Source of the DNA: Pseudarthrobacter phenanthrenivorans
Lineage (GTDB): Bacteria; Actinomycetota; Actinomycetes; Actinomycetales; Micrococcaceae
NCBI RefSeq assembly: GCF_000813845.1
Contig: NZ_JWTB01000005.1
Coordinates: forward strand, 148,435 to 212,434
Length of the DNA: 64,000 nucleotides
Direction: 5' to 3'
Made by a program: the position numbers and the translations under genes. This document shows positions 59,897 to 64,000 of the stretch, one piece after another (the first letter of the stretch is position 1; each line of letters opens with the position of its first letter). Under the pieces are notes generated by a model that was given only the letters and a program-made list of their open reading frames with translations, was not told the DNA's origin and ran no database searches.

Positions 59897-60721
59897 ATGG
59901 GCAACGCGTCGCAGGGAGCGAACAGGGCAGTATCCGAGGCCGCGTCGGCGAGCCGCAGCCCGGCCGTCCGTATCCTGGCCCGGGCCGGCTTTGTCTTCAT
60001 CGGCCTGGTCCATATCCTGATCGGCGTCATCGCCCTGCAGTTGGACAGGGGCCAGGGCGGGGAAGCCGACCAATCCGGGGCCATCGGAACCCTGGCCTCC
60101 AAGCCCGGCGGCGGCATCCTGTTGTGGGTCGGGGCGGTGGCCTGCGCCGCGCTTGCCCTGTGGATGCTCAGCGAGACGTTCTTTGGGGCCCGTGCCGAAA
60201 CCGATTCCAAGAAGAAGCTGAAGGCGGCCGCCAGTGCCGCCGGCAAAGCGGTGGTCTTCGGGTTCCTGGCCTTCACCTTTGCGGTCTTTGCCTCCGGCGG
60301 CAGCAAGAACTCCAGCCAGTCGGCCAGTGATTTCACGGCAAAGCTCATGGGAGCCCCCGCGGGGGTGGTCCTCCTGATCGCCATAGGCCTGGCAATCATC
60401 GGCGCCGGGGTGTTTTACGCCTATCGCGGTGTGTCACGGAAGTTCATGAAGGACCTGCAGGACCCAGGCAGTGCCCGCACGGCCGTCGAGTGGCTCGGCG
60501 TCGTCGGGTACACGGCCAAGGGCGTGGTCCTCGCCGTCGTGGGAGTCCTGATCATCGTGGCGGCCGCAACGGCCGACCCCTCCAAATCCTCCGGCCTGGA
60601 CGGCGGCCTGAAGACGCTTGGTGCACAGCCCTATGGCGTCTTCCTCCTGGCGGCCATTGCCGCCGGGCTCATCTGCTACGGCGTGTACTCAATGGCGCGG
60701 GCCCGGTACGGAAAGTTCTAG
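59897..60721 (+). CDS. DUF1206 family membrane protein
   Basis: 274 residues with six membrane helices in three related pairs (ARAGFVFIGLVHILIGVIAL; then AAGKAVVFGFLAFTFAVFA; then GVVGYTAKGVVLAVVGVLI), the pattern of DUF1206. Function unknown. Start at MGNASQG with AAGGG six bases upstream; a GTG five codons earlier is possible. Confidence 0.88.
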   Translation: MGNASQGANRAVSEAASASRSPAVRILARAGFVFIGLVHILIGVIALQLDRGQGGEADQSGAIGTLASKPGGGILLWVGAVACAALALWMLSETFFGARAETDSKKKLKAAASAAGKAVVFGFLAFTFAVFASGGSKNSSQSASDFTAKLMGAPAGVVLLIAIGLAIIGAGVFYAYRGVSRKFMKDLQDPGSARTAVEWLGVVGYTAKGVVLAVVGVLIIVAAATADPSKSSGLDGGLKTLGAQPYGVFLLAAIAAGLICYGVYSMARARYGKF

Positions 60722-60740
60722 GTACGGCCCCCGCTGGGCT

Positions 60741-61574
60741 TTATCCCTGCTTCCCTGGTGGTCGGTTCCCTGATCCTCGGTCTCCCGATCCTCGCGGCGC
60801 GGTCCCTTCCTGAACGTCCAGGTCCGCCAGTGCGTCGGCCAGCGGCTTATGCAGTGCAGGACCGTGGCCGGGAAGGATGACGGATGCCTCCATGCCCGCC
60901 AGGTTCCGCAGTGCGGCAAACGCCCCGGCCGGATCGCTGTGGTACATGGCGTGCAGCATTTGCGGACCGGACTCCGGGCTGATCGGGTGTCCGGTGACAA
61001 ACGAGTCGCCCACGGCGATGGCACCTGCGGCGGGGAAGAAGAGTGCCGCGTTGCCGGGCGTGTGGCCCGGCAGGCTGATGGCAACCGGGTGGCCGGGGAG
61101 GGCGCGGAGGGTTGCCGTGTCCCATGCCTCGGCCCGCGTTGCGGGCTTCGCCGACAGCGCCCCCGCCTGGATGACGTGGACCATCCAGCTCAACACGCGG
61201 GGGCGCCACGCCCGGCAGAGGACCTGGCCAAAAGTCACCTGGTGTTTTTCCTGCCCCCGGACATGGGCCAGTTCTTCGGGCGCGCACAGGACCGGGGTTC
61301 CATACGATTCCGAGAAGAAGGCCGCAGAGCCGGTATGGTCCACATGGCCGTGCGTAAGCAGCAGCGCAGCGGCGGCCGCCGGTTCCAGGCCCACCCAGCG
61401 GAGCGACGCCAGGACGTGTTCGCGGTCCCCGGGGTAACCGCTGTCGACCAGGATGAAGTCCGATCCGGCCCGGACCACGATCCAGTTGGAGGCCGGCCCC
61501 TCGACGAAGTAGACACCGGGTGCCGGTTCGGAGACGTTGGTTTCGGGGTTCCAGCCGATGGTTTGCCGCTGCAC
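60741..61574 (-). CDS. Metallo-beta-lactamase-fold hydrolase
   Basis: 277 residues. The zinc-binding motif LLTHGHVDHTGS (~75), the second His in SLPGHTPGNAALF, Asp in IAVGDSFVTG and a final His in VILPGHGPALH are all present, so it should be an active binuclear metal hydrolase. The C-terminal ~25 residues are a polar tail (GSGDRGSGNRPPGKQG). Substrate unknown. Converges on the DUF1206 gene. Confidence 0.88.
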   Translation of the reverse strand: MQRQTIGWNPETNVSEPAPGVYFVEGPASNWIVVRAGSDFILVDSGYPGDREHVLASLRWVGLEPAAAAALLLTHGHVDHTGSAAFFSESYGTPVLCAPEELAHVRGQEKHQVTFGQVLCRAWRPRVLSWMVHVIQAGALSAKPATRAEAWDTATLRALPGHPVAISLPGHTPGNAALFFPAAGAIAVGDSFVTGHPISPESGPQMLHAMYHSDPAGAFAALRNLAGMEASVILPGHGPALHKPLADALADLDVQEGTAPRGSGDRGSGNRPPGKQG

Positions 61575-61797
61575 CCGTCAAGGGTAGCCCGCCGCGAACC
61601 GGACCTCCCGGACCTTTGGCCCCCGAGAGCGTCCCTGGAGCGGAAATTCCTGTGCAGTCGCTGTGGATCCTTTGATCCTGGCCGCCCAAGCCATAAAGTA
61701 TTTCCACCATTGCCTACGATGGGACAGGGACAAAGGACAGATTGGCGGCCGCCGGCCGCCGCGGGACCTTCGATGATTCCAGGCAGGAGGCGGCACC

Positions 61798-62526
61798 ATG
61801 CAACACAGTGTGCTGCTGCACAGGCATCCCGGCCGGCTTGTGGCCGCGGGTGCCGTTGGCCTCGCGCTCGCCGTCACGTCGGGAAGCACCGCCCAGGCCC
61901 CGCCACTTGCCGCTGCCGCGCCGCCGGTCCGCGTCGTGGTGGTGGGGGACTCGCTCAGCACCGGCCACGGCACCTCACCGCAGCAGGCGTGGCCGGCTTT
62001 GATCCGGAAGGACCCGCTGGGCGCCGGCCTGGAGGTCGTCAACGCCGCCCAGAACGGCAGCGGTTACCTCAGCCCCGGTGATTTCGACGGCACGTTCGGC
62101 ACCGAAGTAGAAGACTTCGTCACCCCGGACACCGGCATCGTTGTGTTCTTCGGCTCTGAAAACGACCTTGGCTATGCGCCTTCGGACGTGGGCGAGGCCG
62201 CCCTGGCGGCGATGGACCGTGCGGAGGCCCTGGCGCCCGAAGCGAAGATCATCGTGGTGGGGCCGCCGTCGTACTCTGCAGACCCTGACCCCGCGCTCGT
62301 GGACATCAGCGGCCAGCTCAGGTCCGCGGCCCGGGAGGCGGGCGGTGAGTTCGTGGACCCCATCGCCGAGGGCTGGATCAGCGATGACTTCGACGACCTG
62401 ATCGGCCCCGACGGCGACCACCCCACGGTGCTGGGACAGCACTACCTGCTGGAGCACATCGGGGCCTACCTGGAACAGGTGGCTCCGGCGGCAGCCGCCG
62501 CCAAGGGGCACCCGGAAGCGCAATGA
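61798..62526 (+). CDS. Secreted SGNH/GDSL hydrolase
   Basis: 242 residues with a signal peptide (PGRLVAAGAVGLALAVTSGS, cleavage near AQA). Block I is VVVGDSLSTGHGTSP with nucleophile Ser, the Asn/Gly blocks follow (NAAQNGSGY, FFGSENDLGY), and block V is DGDHPTVLGQ with Asp and His. Similar to secreted lipase/acylhydrolases of mycobacteria and Arthrobacter. The ATG is preceded by GGAGG seven bases upstream. Confidence 0.9.
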   Translation: MQHSVLLHRHPGRLVAAGAVGLALAVTSGSTAQAPPLAAAAPPVRVVVVGDSLSTGHGTSPQQAWPALIRKDPLGAGLEVVNAAQNGSGYLSPGDFDGTFGTEVEDFVTPDTGIVVFFGSENDLGYAPSDVGEAALAAMDRAEALAPEAKIIVVGPPSYSADPDPALVDISGQLRSAAREAGGEFVDPIAEGWISDDFDDLIGPDGDHPTVLGQHYLLEHIGAYLEQVAPAAAAAKGHPEAQ

Positions 62527-62578
62527 AGCCGCTGCCCCAAGCCAGATAACTCAGGCCAGATAACTCAGGCCAGATTCC

Positions 62579-63313
62579 TCAGACGAGCGGCCACGGGTAG
62601 CGCATCCCGGTCCGGTCGACGGGAAGGGTCTTGTCCTCCAGTATGTGCTGGACCCTGCGGCGCAGGGACGCCGCTTCGGCAGGGTCGAGCAGCGCGGCCA
62701 CGTCCAGCGGAACCTCGACGGCGAGCGGGCTGATGTCCTCAAGGAGGGGCTCCGGAACGGGATCGCCGGCGAAGTCCCAGATCACGGTGCGCAGCTTGAA
62801 GGGGGCGGAGAAGCAAAGTCCATGGTCGATGCCCCAGATATGCCCGTCGGCGCCGCGCAGGACGTGGCCGCTTTTGCGGTCGGTGTTGTTCGCCACGTAG
62901 TCAAACAGGGCTATCCGGGCCAGTGCCGCGTGGGTTTCCGGAGCATCCGCGTAGAGGGTGAAGTAATGCTCCTGCTGGTCGCCCTCGATGAACCACTGCA
63001 GCGATCCGATGCCCAGGGGTGCGTCCGTCCGGACCACCGTGGGCGGCACAATGCCCCACCCGAGTGCTTCACTGAGGAGGTACGCGGCGCGCTCCCGGCG
63101 GTACAGGCCGGCGTCGAAATCCGCCAGTGGCCGTTCCCCTGCCTCCGGCTTGTACACCGCCCAGGCTGAATCGTCGCCGCGCGTCACTTCGGCGAGGAAG
63201 GTGGCATTGCTGCCGGTCACGATGCGCCCCAGCAACTCGACGCGGCCCTCAGTGAGGAGGGTCAGTTCGCGGCCGGACACCGCGCGCCCCCGGCGGCTGA
63301 GCGCCTCGTCCAT
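62579..63313 (-). CDS. SCO1664-family kinase-like protein
   Basis: 244 residues. It has the reduced kinase-fold features of the SCO1664 family (PI3/4-kinase-like): nucleotide-binding AVYKPEAGERPLADF, catalytic-loop-like FDYVANNTDRKSGHVL and the DFG-like IWGIDHGLCF. Activity not known. It follows the histidine phosphatase gene after 25 bases on the same strand; the two are neighbours in many actinobacteria (family knowledge), suggesting a shared pathway. Confidence 0.85.
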   Translation of the reverse strand: MDEALSRRGRAVSGRELTLLTEGRVELLGRIVTGSNATFLAEVTRGDDSAWAVYKPEAGERPLADFDAGLYRRERAAYLLSEALGWGIVPPTVVRTDAPLGIGSLQWFIEGDQQEHYFTLYADAPETHAALARIALFDYVANNTDRKSGHVLRGADGHIWGIDHGLCFSAPFKLRTVIWDFAGDPVPEPLLEDISPLAVEVPLDVAALLDPAEAASLRRRVQHILEDKTLPVDRTGMRYPWPLV

Positions 63314-63338
63314 CCGTCCGGCACCGGCAGGTAAGGCG

Positions 63339-63968
63339 TCATGCCGGCCTCAGCCCGCTCAACGGGTCCGCCGTCGAGTTCACCGTCAGCACGGCGGGCG
63401 CCTGGCCATCGGCGTAGGAGATCGCAGAGACCGACGCCGGGCTGATGAAGATCCGCTGGAAGAGGTCAAGGTGGGTGCCCAGGGCGTGGGCAACGGCCGC
63501 TTTGATGGGGTCGGCGTGCGAGAAGCAGACCACCACCCCGCCCCGGTGGGCGGCGCGGAGGTCCTCCAGCGTGCTGACCATCCTGGCCTGCATTCCGGAG
63601 AACGATTCGCCGTTGGGAAACCGGAAGACCGACGGGTTGTGCTGCACTGTCTGCCACTCCGGCAGGCTGCCGAGGCCGGAGAGCTCAGCTCCGGTCCAGT
63701 CGCCGAAGTCGCATTCAAGGAGCCCGGCTTCTTCCGTGACCGCCACTCCGGAGCGGGCGGAGGCCGGCTCCGCGGTCTCCCTGGCGCGTTCCAGCGGCGA
63801 GGAGTAGATGGCGTCCACCGGAAGGCCGGAAAGGCGGCCGGCAACGGCGTCGGCCTGCGCGCGTCCGCGCTCGGACAGATGCAGCCCGGGGGCCCGGCCA
63901 GGCAGGACCTTTCCCGTAGTGGGGGTCTCACCGTGACGCACCAGGAGGATCAGCGTGTTCTGTGTCAT
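63339..63968 (-). CDS. Histidine phosphatase family protein (MSMEG_4193 type)
   Basis: 209-residue phosphoglycerate-mutase-like phosphatase. The catalytic motif LVRHGETP (phospho-His at ~12), Arg and Glu in SSPLERARETAEP and ECDFGDWTG, and the second His in VVCFSHADPIKAA. The ATG has no clear ribosome binding site; its promoter would lie at the window edge. First gene of a pair with the SCO1664-family gene. Confidence 0.9.
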   Translation of the reverse strand: MTQNTLILLVRHGETPTTGKVLPGRAPGLHLSERGRAQADAVAGRLSGLPVDAIYSSPLERARETAEPASARSGVAVTEEAGLLECDFGDWTGAELSGLGSLPEWQTVQHNPSVFRFPNGESFSGMQARMVSTLEDLRAAHRGGVVVCFSHADPIKAAVAHALGTHLDLFQRIFISPASVSAISYADGQAPAVLTVNSTADPLSGLRPA

Positions 63969-64000
63969 CGGGTCTAAGCGTAGCCGCGAGGGGGCCCCGC

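Noticed and set aside
1..64000. CRISPR array, insertion sequence, integrase, phage, toxin-antitoxin or restriction system
   Set aside because: I looked for regular spaced repeats, transposase or recombinase motifs and typical defence domains on both strands and saw none.

Overview
The window is high-GC DNA (roughly two thirds G+C by eye) with no insertion sequence, integrase, phage gene or CRISPR array. Gene content points to a soil actinobacterium of the Micrococcaceae, most likely Arthrobacter or Pseudarthrobacter: a GH91 inulin/difructose-anhydride enzyme, a DasR-type GlcNAc regulon, a selenocysteine formate dehydrogenase, SCO1664- and MSMEG_4193-type proteins, frequent GTG starts and 4-base ATGA/GTGA gene overlaps. 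Genus is inferred from gene content only; no rRNA gene is present.

Layout. 0-5.6 kb: a fructan operon (end of an ABC sugar permease, LacI regulator, GH32 fructosidase, fructokinase, GH91 enzyme). Neither GH enzyme has a signal peptide, which suggests import and intracellular breakdown of difructose anhydride or short inulin pieces. 6-9 kb: proton-translocating transhydrogenase pntAB. 9.1-11.3 kb: aminotransferase plus D-2-hydroxyacid dehydrogenase behind a palindromic operator pair. 11.5-25.9 kb: the most coherent block, a one-carbon island. A Rieske oxygenase and its reductase (glycine-betaine-demethylase type) would release formaldehyde, a zinc dehydrogenase would make formate, and a three-subunit formate dehydrogenase would oxidise it to CO2. 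The catalytic subunit has an in-frame TGA (16691-16693) followed by a SECIS-like hairpin, and selD, selC (tRNA-Sec), selA and selB lie immediately beside it. 26-32 kb: a phosphorelay of a receiver-kinase, a large hybrid kinase with HPt, and a receiver-diguanylate cyclase. 32.2-38.8 kb: a GlcNAc PTS regulon (nagA, cutC, nagB, EIIC on the minus strand; EIIB and EIIA on the plus strand) with a dasR-type repressor. One dre-like palindrome lies between two overlapping promoters, and another lies in front of the regulator gene.

38.8-64 kb is ordinary chromosomal material: small membrane proteins, a TetR-linked oxidoreductase group with tandem TGAGT-NN-ACTCA operators, a zinc alcohol dehydrogenase, a lytic transglycosylase, a cytochrome P450, a NodB-glycosyltransferase fusion, an SMP-30/aldo-keto reductase pair, flotillin with a small NfeD-like partner, an MFS transporter, a stand-alone UvrA paralogue, DUF1206, metallo-beta-lactamase-fold and SGNH proteins, and an SCO1664/histidine phosphatase pair.

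All calls were made by reading the sequence. Family assignments rest on visible motifs and length; no database search was possible.
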